DNA of 64,000 nucleotides. Source: Bacilli bacterium. GTDB taxonomy: Bacteria; Bacillota_I; Bacilli_A; RF39; UBA660. The notes under the pieces were generated by a model. That model saw only the letters and a list, made by a program, of their open reading frames with translations. It had not been told where the DNA came from and made no database searches. The stretch is taken from NCBI GenBank assembly GCA_900752905.1, contig CAADWX010000001.1, positions 1 to 64,000 of the forward strand, in the 5' to 3' direction. Positions 52,203 to 60,992 of the stretch are shown in pieces. How positions within the stretch are numbered: the stretch's first letter is position 1; each line of letters opens with the position of its first letter. Position numbers and translations under genes: made by a program.

Positions 52203-54441
52203 TTTCAAGTTTTATAAGTACCTCTCTTGGCTTAGAACCATTTTGAGGTCCTACAATACCACGTTCTTCTAACAAATCAATTGCACGTGCTGCCCTATTA
52301 TATCCAAGTCTAAATCTTCTTTGTAAAAGCGAAGCACTTGCCTTACCTTGTGTTACAACGAATTCAACAATTTCATTATATAAAGGCTCTTCCGTAGCAT
52401 CTTTTTCATGAGGATTTGAACTACTTGTTTCGTTTACCATAGTTGTAGCATGCATCTCTTCATCACTCATTATAAAAGTTTCATCGTAATGAGCTTTTTG
52501 TTGATTTATAGTATAATCTACAACTTTCTTTATTTCTTCATCACTTATAAAAGTACCCTGAATTCTTATAGGAGTATTTTCTCCTTGAGGTAAGAATAAC
52601 ATATCACCTTTACCAAGTAATTTTTCAGCACCTGTCATATCAAGAATTGTTCTTGAATCTATACTAGATGAAACAGCAAATGAAATACGAGATGGAATAT
52701 TAGCTTTTACAACACCAGTAATTACATCAGTTGAAGGTCTTTGAGTCGCTACAATCAAATGAATACCAGCTGCTCTTGCCATTTGAGTTATACGCATAAT
52801 GGAATCTTCTACCTCTTTTGCAGCAACAAGCATTAAATCAGCAAGTTCATCAATTATTACAACTATAAATGGTAATTTTCTAATCTTATGATTTTCATCT
52901 CTATTTTTATTTTCTTTTTCAACATATTCATTATATCCAGCAATATTTTTAGTACCACTATCACTAAACATATCATATCTATTTTCCATTTCAGTAACAA
53001 TCTTCTTTAAAGCTATATTAGCCTTTCTTGGATCAGTTACAACAGGAGTTAATAAATGTGGAATTCCATTATACATAGAAAGTTCTACCTTTTTTGGATC
53101 AACTAATACTAATTTTACCTCATCAGGTTTAGAACGCATAAGTATTGATACAATCATACTATTTATACATACTGATTTACCACTACCAGTAGATCCAGCA
53201 ACCAAAAGGTGTGGTGTTTTATTAATCTCACAATATTGAGGAGATCCCATTATATCTCTACCTAAAGTAGTAAGCAATTTAGAATCTTTATATTTAGGAG
53301 GTACACTATCTAGAATTTCTCTTACTGTTACAGTAGAAACAACTTTATTAGGTATTTCTATACCTATAGTTGATTTACCAGGTATAGGTGCTTCTATACG
53401 AATATTTTTAGCAGCTAAAGCAAGAGCAATTTCCCTATGAATACTTAAAACTTTACTCATTTTTGTACCACTTGCAGCTTCTACTTCATATTGAGTAACC
53501 GTAGGTCCAGGATTAATTGCAACAACATGTCCAGTTATACCAAAATCCTTTAAAACTTGTTCAAGTACAGTAACATTATGAGCAATAGTATCTTTACTCT
53601 CTACTTGTTTTTGTTTTGGTTTAGAAAGAAGATTATTAGAAGGAAGAACATAGCCTTTTTTATTTATAGGTTCAATTTCTTCAACAACATCTTTTGGTTC
53701 TAAAATAACATCTGGTTTAACTTCTTCCTTTGCATTATTATTAATATTTATTATCTCATCTATTGATGTTACAACAGTTCTTTTATCACTTTGTTCATTT
53801 ACTTCATCAAGTTCTTTTAAGTCATGAATTTCTCTAACTTCATTTTTTTCTTCTTTTTCTTTCTTTTCATGTTTTGTTATTTTAACCTTCGAAGCACCTT
53901 TCTTTAAAATATCCATAATAGACATTCCAGTAAACATAACAACACCACATATAAGTAATGCCCATGTTACAATAGTAGTTCCTGTTGTATCAAAAAGAGT
54001 TACAAAAAGGCAAGAAAATGCAGCTCCTATAATTCCACCACCTAATTGACTTTTACCTGATGATATAGAAGCCATAAATTGATTTAAAGTTTCACTGATT
54101 ATATCCATTCCTTTTAAATCAGTATCTTTTATATATTTAGTATGAGTTAAAACTAATAATCCTAAAATAAATATATAAAGCCCAACAAGTTTTGATGTAA
54201 AAAAGTCTGGTTTTTCTCTTTTTATAATCATATATATTCCAATAACTATTAAAGCTATCAAAAACAAACCATACCATATTCCAACTAAAAAGGATGAAAA
54301 ACTACTTATAAAATTACCTATAATTCCTGTTTTTGGAATAAAACCTATAAGAGCAATTATTATAAGAAGTAAACCAAATAATTCTGTAGAATATTTTTTA
54401 GGAGTTTTACCTTCTTCTTTTCTCTTTTTTTTCTTACTCAT
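52183..54441 (-). CDS. ftsK: DNA translocase FtsK/SpoIIIE
   Basis: 752 aa from ATG 54441 (AGGAGG 7 nt upstream; an earlier in-frame start overlaps it). Four to five membrane helices in the first 180 residues, a charged linker, then the motor: VLSIHREIALALAAKNIRIEAP region, Walker A GSTGSGKSVCINSM, Walker B FIVVIIDELADLM, and a C-terminal gamma winged helix (GKASASLLQRRFRLGYNRAARA). It pumps DNA at the septum and, in spore formers, into the forespore. Confidence 0.97.
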   Translation of the reverse strand: MSKKKKRKEEGKTPKKYSTELFGLLLIIIALIGFIPKTGIIGNFISSFSSFLVGIWYGLFLIALIVIGIYMIIKREKPDFFTSKLVGLYIFILGLLVLTHTKYIKDTDLKGMDIISETLNQFMASISSGKSQLGGGIIGAAFSCLFVTLFDTTGTTIVTWALLICGVVMFTGMSIMDILKKGASKVKITKHEKKEKEEKNEVREIHDLKELDEVNEQSDKRTVVTSIDEIININNNAKEEVKPDVILEPKDVVEEIEPINKKGYVLPSNNLLSKPKQKQVESKDTIAHNVTVLEQVLKDFGITGHVVAINPGPTVTQYEVEAASGTKMSKVLSIHREIALALAAKNIRIEAPIPGKSTIGIEIPNKVVSTVTVREILDSVPPKYKDSKLLTTLGRDIMGSPQYCEINKTPHLLVAGSTGSGKSVCINSMIVSILMRSKPDEVKLVLVDPKKVELSMYNGIPHLLTPVVTDPRKANIALKKIVTEMENRYDMFSDSGTKNIAGYNEYVEKENKNRDENHKIRKLPFIVVIIDELADLMLVAAKEVEDSIMRITQMARAAGIHLIVATQRPSTDVITGVVKANIPSRISFAVSSSIDSRTILDMTGAEKLLGKGDMLFLPQGENTPIRIQGTFISDEEIKKVVDYTINQQKAHYDETFIMSDEEMHATTMVNETSSSNPHEKDATEEPLYNEIVEFVVTQGKASASLLQRRFRLGYNRAARAIDLLEERGIVGPQNGSKPREVLIKLEKEDNDD

Positions 54442-54480
54442 AATGATGCCTCCTATCATTAAGACAATTATAACATAAAT

Positions 54481-54647
54481 ACAAAAAAAAAACTAGAAGA
54501 AGTCTAAACGATAAAACCTGTTCTACCAGGTGGGCACTACAGAATAAATATTAGGATTCTTAAATAAATTTAAGCATTCAACACAACCTATTCATTAAGT
54601 TCCCGAATCGTTTACTTGTAGGTTTTTCTTTTATAACTTCCTCTAGT
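54481..54647 (-). ncRNA. Structured small RNA, candidate 6S RNA
   Basis: About 165 nt on the minus strand from its own promoter. The 5' end CTAGAGGAAGT (54646-54636) pairs over 11 bp with ACTTCTTCTAG (54503-54493), which is followed by ten T-rich bases as terminator. The interior has ACCTAC, GGGAACTTAAT and ATAGGTT, a pattern I associate with Firmicute 6S RNA, and a second hairpin ACCTG/CAGGT. It has no open frame with a ribosome site. A 6S identity is inferred; another long-stem RNA is possible. Confidence 0.55.
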
Positions 54648-54653
54648 AATTTA

Positions 54654-54682
54654 ATTATAGCAATATAAAATAAAATTTACAA
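54654..54682 (-). promoter_or_regulatory. Promoter of the small RNA
   Basis: TTGTAA (54682-54677), 17 nt, TATAAT (54659-54654) on the minus strand, about 7 nt before the first base of the closing stem. Confidence 0.75.
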
Positions 54683-55045
54683 CTAATTTTTAACTTCTTG
54701 ACACTTTTCTGTTAAAGAATACAAATTACCATTTTCTTTAATACTAGCTTTAACATAAGCATAACCATTATCTATAACATCAGATATATCAACCATTATA
54801 AGTCCTGAATCATCAAGATCAGATAAAGAAATACAATAAATATTATTTAATGTATTTGGATAATCATTTATATTTTTGGATATATATGTATCAGCCGCAC
54901 TTTTAATTAATGAAACCTTTGCTTCATCTACTTTTTGGTTATCGTTATCAACTCTTTCTAAAATCTTAGGTATCATAATAACAGCAAGCAAACCCATTAT
55001 AGTAATAACAGCCAACAATTCAATCAAAGTAAAACCTTTTTTCAT
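54683..55045 (-). CDS. Type IV-like prepilin (ComGC-like)
   Basis: 120 aa from ATG 55045, with AGGTGA 4 nt upstream; a longer frame starting 17 codons earlier has no site. MKKGFTLIELLAVITIMGLL is a class III leader, then a coil and a soluble head with two cysteines (YCISLSD, EKCQEV). It is a lone pilin gene, between ftsK/sRNA and an unrelated small gene. It matches the truncated prepilin at the left edge. Confidence 0.85.
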   Translation of the reverse strand: MKKGFTLIELLAVITIMGLLAVIMIPKILERVDNDNQKVDEAKVSLIKSAADTYISKNINDYPNTLNNIYCISLSDLDDSGLIMVDISDVIDNGYAYVKASIKENGNLYSLTEKCQEVKN

Positions 55046-55155
55046 AACATCACCTATTCTATTAACAATTTTATAACAAAACTTAACCCCTGTCAAACCT
55101 AACTTGACTTACCAAATATTATAGTATATATTTATTCTAGGAGGATGATAATTTT

Positions 55156-55506
55156 ATGAAAAAAATATTAAATAGTGATGTAGAAAAGTTTATAAAAATA
55201 TCTTTAATAGTTTTAACATTTATAAGTATAATGATTACAATATTAAATTTTACATACCTAACTTATATAGATCAAAATATAGATAATATTAGTAACTTTT
55301 TAATCAATTATATTAATGGTCCATTATTATGGATAGACAATATTTTATTATTTGTATTTGCAATTATTTATATAGTATGTGCATTAAAATCAAAAAAAGA
55401 AACATCTCTTAAGATATCATTTAGTATAATAGCCATACTTACATCTATGATACCACTTTCACTTATAATTAATGCTTTAGCAAGTATTTTTGGCATTTTC
55501 AATTAG
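55156..55506 (+). CDS. Small membrane protein of unknown function
   Basis: 116 aa with three hydrophobic segments (about 13-38, 53-77 and 84-112). It has a strong AGGAGG site 10 nt before the ATG. Unrecognised. Single gene with its own terminator; opposite in direction to its neighbours. Confidence 0.65.
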   Translation: MKKILNSDVEKFIKISLIVLTFISIMITILNFTYLTYIDQNIDNISNFLINYINGPLLWIDNILLFVFAIIYIVCALKSKKETSLKISFSIIAILTSMIPLSLIINALASIFGIFN

Positions 55507-55523
55507 TAATTTAAAAATATTCT

Positions 55524-55560
55524 AAAAAAAGCGATGACTTATAATAGCCATCGTTTTTTC
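55524..55560 (+). terminator. Terminator of the small membrane protein gene
   Basis: Stem CGATG (55532-55536) with CATCG (55549-55553), flanked by A and T runs. Confidence 0.7.
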
Positions 55561-55706
55561 TATATTCAAAATGTTGTTATAAAGTTAACTTTTGTTTGTT
55601 ATTAATTTTGTTTTCAATGTATTCAATATTATTAAATGATTTATTATTCTTTAATAACTCCATTTGTTTTCTTGCAATATTAATCATAAAATCTGTCTTT
55701 TCTTAA

Positions 55707-55740
55707 CAAAAAAAATATCAACTTCATTTAGAAATTGATA
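55707..55740 (-). terminator. Terminator of tRNA-Cys
   Basis: Stem ATCAACTTC (55718-55726) with GAAATTGAT (55732-55740, one wobble in RNA), followed by eight T on the minus strand. Confidence 0.7.
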
Positions 55741-55788
55741 TTTTATATATTAAGCCCTAAACTATAAAAGTTCGAACAGATTTCCCGA

Positions 55789-55862
55789 TGGAGGGCCTAG
55801 TCGGATTTGAACCAACGATCAGGGAGTTGCAGTCCCACGCCTTACCACTTGGCTATAGACCC
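55789..55862 (-). tRNA. tRNA-Cys(GCA)
   Basis: 74 nt with encoded CCA on the minus strand. Acceptor GGGTCTA pairs with TAGGCCC (one G-T), anticodon loop CTGCAAC gives GCA, T-arm has GGTTCAAATCC. Confidence 0.95.
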
Positions 55863-55911
55863 ATACAAGAAGATTATATCAAAATATTTTATTCTTGACA
55901 ATATATTTTAT

Positions 55912-55940
55912 TCAAAAAAGAAGATGTTGTTCATCTTCTT
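55912..55940 (-). terminator. Terminator of the LTA synthase gene
   Basis: Stem AAGAAGATG (55918-55926) with CATCTTCTT (55932-55940), then T-run on the minus strand. Confidence 0.85.
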
Positions 55941-55947
55941 TTCTTTT

Positions 55948-58026
55948 TTAAGGAATAACTTCATTTAGTATTTTTTCTTGTTCCTCTGTTTTTAATATTA
56001 AATCATATGTTATTATTGAATTTGAAACAGTAATTAATTTATCTGAATAATCATTATAATAATTAATGTAATCACTTCCTACTGTTTCATTTATATCTAG
56101 CATTTTTCCTTCGTCTTTACTTCTATTATAATACATTTTATCTGTTAACCAGTTACCATCAGGAAATACTACTACATTTTCATCAATTGAGAATATATCA
56201 TGCCCTAAAGCATATTTACTTTTAACACCTAACATATTAGCAAGTGTTGGTTGAACATCATACATTCCCATTACTTTTGTAACTTCACCTTTAAATTTAT
56301 CTTTCAATTTACTATCTGTTGTCCACATTATAAGTGGTACTTTTCTATTTAGTTCATAGTCATAATAATCAACTTCATGATATCTTTCATCATCTTTATC
56401 ATACATTTCACCAGTTTCTGGATTAAAATTATAATAAAAATTATAATCAGATTTTTTCACTTTAGCATCATGATCACCATACAATACTAAAAGAGTATTT
56501 TCCATTAAATTATTATTCTCTAGATATTCAATTAATTCACCTAGTGCTTCATCAGCATAATGAACTGATTGGATATAATATCCTAACTTTCTTCCCTCCA
56601 AATAATCCCAAGATGCATCTTCATATTCACCTGTTTCTTCATTTAATTTTTGAAAGTGATATCTTACATCAAAATCTGAAAAAGGTTCTCCATTTTTATT
56701 AAATGGTGTATGGTTGGATAACATAATCATTGTTCCATAATAATTTTTATGTTCTTGTTTAATATTTTTTAATATATCAATTGATTGTCTAAAGAATGAT
56801 TTATCCGAAAGTCCAAGACCAACAGTATCATCAATTACATAATCATTAGTATAACAATAAAATTTTTCATAACCTATACTTTCATATGCAAGCTTTCTAT
56901 TCCAGAATGAACAATTATTACCATGCATACTAAAAGTATAATATCCTTTTTCTTTTAACATATTTTGTAAAGTTACATATTTTCTATCATAATAATTTAC
57001 AAAAACAGTACCTTTAGAAGTTGGTAAAATTGAGGATGCATATGTAAATTCACTATCACTACTTGTTCCTGTACTTTCTTGTGCATAAAAATTAGAAAAA
57101 TAAAGTCCTTCACGAACTAATTTATTTAAATTAGGAGTTATTTCTTTCCCATTTATGGTTGTATTTATTACCCATTTTTGCATACTTTCTGCATGTATTG
57201 CTATAACATTTTTTCCTTGTAATAAATTTGTATATTCATTTGTTTTAGTTTCAGAATCCTGTGAATAAAATTCTCTAAACTGAGCTGCAGCTTTATCATA
57301 TCCAAATAAAGGATTTAATGATGATTTAATATTTGTAATTAAGTCATTTATATGGTATGTATATATTCCATATTTCATAACAATATATTCAGGATTCCAT
57401 TGTTTACTTAATCTACTTATATCTGTACTAGTTAATGTTGATACAAAGAAACCTAAAGTAATAAGTCCTCCAACAATTGAGTTTAAAAATCTAATTCTAC
57501 CTACTTCAATTTTTTCAACCTTTTTATAATAACCTTTACGTTTTAAAAACTTATGTACAAATAAGAGTGCTACAACTTGAAATAGATAATAAAAATCTCT
57601 TGGTTGTAACAAATCAGTAACTGAGTCTTTTACTCCTCCCAATTGACCTGCAGCCTTTAATAACGATACAGATGAAAAAGAAACATAATTTGTATAATAA
57701 ACAGAATTAATTATACAAATTATAGAAAATATAACCGACATAATAAACAAGTATTTAAATTGGTGTTTTGGCTTTAAAAAATAGCAAATAGATCCAATAA
57801 ATATAACTACTGTTAAATCAGCTAAAACAGGACTAATACTTAACCCATTCTTTACTGTAAATAATCTAAGCATAGTTGAATTTATAACAGAAGTTATAAC
57901 AAATGTAAAAAATAGTATATTAGTCTTTGAATAATTAATAATTTTCTTTATACATTTAACAAAATTAATTGAAAAATCTTTGAAGAAAGATTTAATATAA
58001 TTTAAAAATTTATTACCTTTTTTCAA
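55948..58026 (-). CDS. LTA synthase family sulfatase-like protein
   Basis: About 692 aa. TTG 58026 is the likely start because GAGGTGA lies 5 nt upstream and an earlier GTG is part of it. Five membrane helices (within about 25-210), then an extracellular sulfatase-fold domain: YAQESTGTSSDSEFTYA carries the catalytic Thr, SMHGNNCSFWNR and LLVLYGDHDAK supply metal ligands. LtaS-type enzymes polymerise glycerol phosphate for lipoteichoic acid. Phosphoethanolamine-type transfer is an alternative. Confidence 0.9.
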   Translation of the reverse strand: MKKGNKFLNYIKSFFKDFSINFVKCIKKIINYSKTNILFFTFVITSVINSTMLRLFTVKNGLSISPVLADLTVVIFIGSICYFLKPKHQFKYLFIMSVIFSIICIINSVYYTNYVSFSSVSLLKAAGQLGGVKDSVTDLLQPRDFYYLFQVVALLFVHKFLKRKGYYKKVEKIEVGRIRFLNSIVGGLITLGFFVSTLTSTDISRLSKQWNPEYIVMKYGIYTYHINDLITNIKSSLNPLFGYDKAAAQFREFYSQDSETKTNEYTNLLQGKNVIAIHAESMQKWVINTTINGKEITPNLNKLVREGLYFSNFYAQESTGTSSDSEFTYASSILPTSKGTVFVNYYDRKYVTLQNMLKEKGYYTFSMHGNNCSFWNRKLAYESIGYEKFYCYTNDYVIDDTVGLGLSDKSFFRQSIDILKNIKQEHKNYYGTMIMLSNHTPFNKNGEPFSDFDVRYHFQKLNEETGEYEDASWDYLEGRKLGYYIQSVHYADEALGELIEYLENNNLMENTLLVLYGDHDAKVKKSDYNFYYNFNPETGEMYDKDDERYHEVDYYDYELNRKVPLIMWTTDSKLKDKFKGEVTKVMGMYDVQPTLANMLGVKSKYALGHDIFSIDENVVVFPDGNWLTDKMYYNRSKDEGKMLDINETVGSDYINYYNDYSDKLITVSNSIITYDLILKTEEQEKILNEVIP

Positions 58027-58086
58027 AGTAATCACCTCAACTTCATAATTGTAACACTTTTTATTACTTTTTTCAAATTATAACAT

Positions 58087-58111
58087 CAAAAAAAAACATT
58101 CTAATGAATGT
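58087..58111 (-). terminator. Terminator of the 48-codon gene
   Basis: Stem ACATTC (58096-58101) with GAATGT (58106-58111), then nine T on the minus strand. Confidence 0.8.
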
Positions 58112-58118
58112 TCTTTTG

Positions 58119-58265
58119 TTATTTAAATAAAGTTAAAATTTTTACTTTTTCTTTACTTTTTTCATATTGAACAAATTGATTATTAATCTGTTCATCATGT
58201 TCAATACTTGCTTTATAATATAATAAAGCATTCCTTAATTTTTTTAATTTTTCTATTTTTTTCAT
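58119..58265 (-). CDS. 48-residue charged protein of unknown function
   Basis: MKKIEKLKKLRNALLYYKAS then an acidic-basic helix to ILTLFK. It looks like one long amphipathic helix or coiled coil without membrane segment. A GGGGGTA site lies 6 nt upstream of the ATG and a clear terminator follows. Unrecognised. Confidence 0.5.
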   Translation of the reverse strand: MKKIEKLKKLRNALLYYKASIEHDEQINNQFVQYEKSKEKVKILTLFK

Positions 58266-58331
58266 GTGTTACCCCCAATATTACACTATAATAATATATT
58301 CTATGTAGATTTAAAGTATAAATTTAATTTT

Positions 58332-59357
58332 TTAACATTTTTTTATAAAATCCTCTATATTAAAATAATTATGTTTATTAATTTTAGTATCTGGTAAATT
58401 AATATTACATTTATCTAAAATTTCATACTCTTCTTTTACATCTTTAACATAATTTATATTATTTATTAAGTTATTTCCATATATATCACTAATTTCTTGC
58501 TTAGAACTTGACGTAATAAATATTTTTTCATTATTATCAATCATATTTTCTAATTCAGTAATACTATTTAATTTTTCTATTTTATCTATATAATATGAAA
58601 ATTCTTTATTTTGATTAAATATTTGATTTATTAGTATATTAGAAATACCATTATATTTAGTATCACTTATTATAAAAATTGCTGTTTTATTATTTAAAAT
58701 AGATAAATCTATTTCGTTATTACATAAATTATTTAATAAAATTTCTTTTGTACAATATAAATTTAATTTTTGTTTTAATACCGATATAATACTTGCTCTA
58801 GTTTCAGATGGAGAATATATAACTTGAGATCCAAATACATAAATAGGATCCATAATATCCAAGGTACTAAAATACTTTTTAATTAAATTAGTATCTTCAA
58901 ATTCTTTTTCACCAAGAGTTAACATAGTTTGTATACTTCCTAGATTTATTTCATCATATGATCCTTCTTTAAAAAGAATAAGCGCTAAAGTCGTAAAATA
59001 TGATGTAGCACTATTCTCCCAAAAAGGATCTGAATTACTATTCTTTTCCTTACAAATCTCATGCCCAATGCTTTCTAACATTTCAACTGCTTTATCTTTT
59101 TTACCAGATTTATAATATTTATATGGAAGAATAAAAGGATTAAATCCATTACTATGAGAACTATCTTTTAAATTTAATATATAGGTATTATATTCTTCTT
59201 CATTTAATTTTCTTAAAAAATCACTATAATAAGATACATTATCACTAAAAACTAATATATTCTCATGATTTGTTATAGAATTATTTATATTACAACTAAT
59301 TTCGTGTCTTATATTTTTATTATTTGCTTTTCCTATTAATAAACTTGTATTATTCAT
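58332..59357 (-). CDS. Degenerate VirD4/TraG-like coupling protein
   Basis: 341 aa. Parts of the VirD4/TraG motor are readable: YILNLKDSSHSNGFNPF (family: LNL.D...S.GYNPF), NSNSDPFWENSATSYFTTLA (DPFW..A), and NKTAIFIISDTKYNGISNILINQIF (KTA.F.I..D....). The Walker A that should precede them is absent; the N-terminus reads LLIGKANNKNIRHEI. No clear DEFA Walker B is seen and no membrane helix. ATPase function is unlikely. It is 9 nt downstream of the MerR gene. Confidence 0.55.
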   Translation of the reverse strand: MNNTSLLIGKANNKNIRHEISCNINNSITNHENILVFSDNVSYYSDFLRKLNEEEYNTYILNLKDSSHSNGFNPFILPYKYYKSGKKDKAVEMLESIGHEICKEKNSNSDPFWENSATSYFTTLALILFKEGSYDEINLGSIQTMLTLGEKEFEDTNLIKKYFSTLDIMDPIYVFGSQVIYSPSETRASIISVLKQKLNLYCTKEILLNNLCNNEIDLSILNNKTAIFIISDTKYNGISNILINQIFNQNKEFSYYIDKIEKLNSITELENMIDNNEKIFITSSSKQEISDIYGNNLINNINYVKDVKEEYEILDKCNINLPDTKINKHNYFNIEDFIKKC

Positions 59358-59366
59358 TTTATCACC

Positions 59367-59744
59367 TTAATACAAAGATTTAACTTTCTTTGTATTTTCC
59401 TTTCTTTTTCTAATTTTACCATTATTTAAATTACTTTTTAATTCATCTATTTTTTTTATTGCTTTTTGTTTTATTTCTATATCTTTTAATAATTCATCTT
59501 TTTTTTCATTAAACAAATCTACTGTAAAAGAATCCCAATTATTTTTTATTTCTTCTAATGAAAATCCAACACTTTTTAATACATTGATTAGCTCTAAATC
59601 ATAAATTTGATCAGTGCTATAATATCTATACCCAGTAAATAAATCTACATCAATTGGTTTAAATAAATCTATATCATCGTAATACCTTAAAGTTTTCACA
59701 GATAGTCCTGTCATATTTGAAAACTCACCTATTTTATATAACAT
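59367..59744 (-). CDS. MerR family regulator
   Basis: 125 aa. N-terminal MerR helix-turn-helix: YKIGEFSNMTGLSVKTLRYYD, then wing GYRYYSTDQ and a dimer coil (EIKQKAIKKIDELKS). The C-terminus is Lys/Arg-rich (IRKRKENTKKVKSLY) with no visible ligand domain. AAGGAGG precedes the ATG. A promoter with MerR-type 19-bp spacing lies upstream, so autoregulation with the VirD4-like gene is likely. Confidence 0.88.
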   Translation of the reverse strand: MLYKIGEFSNMTGLSVKTLRYYDDIDLFKPIDVDLFTGYRYYSTDQIYDLELINVLKSVGFSLEEIKNNWDSFTVDLFNEKKDELLKDIEIKQKAIKKIDELKSNLNNGKIRKRKENTKKVKSLY

Positions 59745-59828
59745 ATGACCTCCTTTTAAATTTTAACTAATTAAATTATATCACGTATTAATTTTATATT
59801 TAAATATTATTCACCTCTTTACAGTTAA

Positions 59829-59859
59829 AATATATCATTACAGTCAAATGGAGAGTCAA
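59829..59859 (-). promoter_or_regulatory. MerR-type promoter with a 19-bp spacer
   Basis: TTGACT (59859-59854), 19 nt, TATATT (59834-59829) on the minus strand. TTGACT is repeated 12 nt later (59847-59842). The overlong spacer is typical of MerR-controlled promoters. The -35 overlaps the T-tract of the ftsW terminator. Confidence 0.6.
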
Positions 59860-59886
59860 TAAAAAAGAATACTTCTCATATTCTTT
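59857..59886 (-). terminator. Terminator of ftsW
   Basis: Stem AAAGAATA (59864-59871) with TATTCTTT (59879-59886), then a T-run on the minus strand running into the MerR promoter. Confidence 0.8.
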
Positions 59887-59906
59887 ATTTTTATAAATTT
59901 AAAACA

Positions 59907-60992
59907 TTATTTACTATACCTACTTATATTTAAAACAATTCCCATACTTGCTAATGTTATAAGTAAACTAGAACCTCCATAGCTCAAAAATGGTAAAGTA
60001 ACCCCTGTAACAGGAATTAATCCCGTTACTACCATTAAATTTAATAGTGTTTGAAATGAAAGCCCAAATATAATTCCAAAACATAGTAATTTACCAAATA
60101 AATCTTTACATTTTATGGCTATATTTATACCTCTTATTATAATTATTAAAAAAAGTGTTGAAACTATAACTATACCCATAAACCCAAATTCTTCTGAGAT
60201 TATAGAAAATATAAAATCTGTTTGTGGCTCTGGAAGATAAAAATGCTTTTGTCTTGAGTTTAAAAAACCAAATCCAAATAATCCTCCAGGCCCTATAGCA
60301 TATAAACTTTGTATTATTTGAAATCCACTACCGAGTGGATCACTCCATGGATTTAAAAATGAAAGTATTCTTTTTAATCTATAAGGAGCTGCTATGATAA
60401 GACCTGATATACCACATAATCCAAGTATTCCAAGACGTATAAAAAAATTAAAATTTACTCCTCCTACAAATAACATTCCAACTATTGTCATAACAATTAT
60501 TACTCCTGTACCAAAATCTGGTTGTAGCATTATAAGTCCAAATATAAATAAACATACTAAAAATATTGGTAATACTCCACTTTTTATACTTCTAAGCTCT
60601 TTTCTATTTAAAGTTAAATATTTTGCTGTAAAAATAATTAAAGATATTTTAGCCAACTCACTTGGTTGTATTCCAAAAGATCCTATTCCAAACCAACTAC
60701 GACTTCCATTTCTAACACTTCCAATACCAGGTATTAAAACAAGTATTAAGAGTATTACTGTAAGAATAAGTAATTTGTTTGAATATTTATGATATATATT
60801 ATAATTTATTTTACTTATTATAAACATAAATATTATTCCAACTATTAAAAATAAGCCTTGATTTTTTACATATTTAAATGGATCATTAAATTTATATTCT
60901 GCCCATATATATGATGATGAATATACCATAATAACTCCAAAAGTAGCAAGCGCTATTACTGATAAAACTAAAATATAGTCAACCTTTTTCAT
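59907..60992 (-). CDS. ftsW: Cell division SEDS glycosyltransferase FtsW
   Basis: 361 aa from ATG 60992, which overlaps the mraY stop as ATGA and has GGGG 7 nt upstream; a longer frame would overlap mraY heavily. About ten helices with LQPSELAKISLIIFTA-like (IQPSELAKISLII), LQPDFGTGVIIV, GFQIIQSLYAIGPGGLFGFG and LPFLSYGGSS. It polymerises septal glycan with the PASTA transpeptidase upstream in the cluster. Confidence 0.93.
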   Translation of the reverse strand: MKKVDYILVLSVIALATFGVIMVYSSSYIWAEYKFNDPFKYVKNQGLFLIVGIIFMFIISKINYNIYHKYSNKLLILTVILLILVLIPGIGSVRNGSRSWFGIGSFGIQPSELAKISLIIFTAKYLTLNRKELRSIKSGVLPIFLVCLFIFGLIMLQPDFGTGVIIVMTIVGMLFVGGVNFNFFIRLGILGLCGISGLIIAAPYRLKRILSFLNPWSDPLGSGFQIIQSLYAIGPGGLFGFGFLNSRQKHFYLPEPQTDFIFSIISEEFGFMGIVIVSTLFLIIIIRGINIAIKCKDLFGKLLCFGIIFGLSFQTLLNLMVVTGLIPVTGVTLPFLSYGGSSLLITLASMGIVLNISRYSK

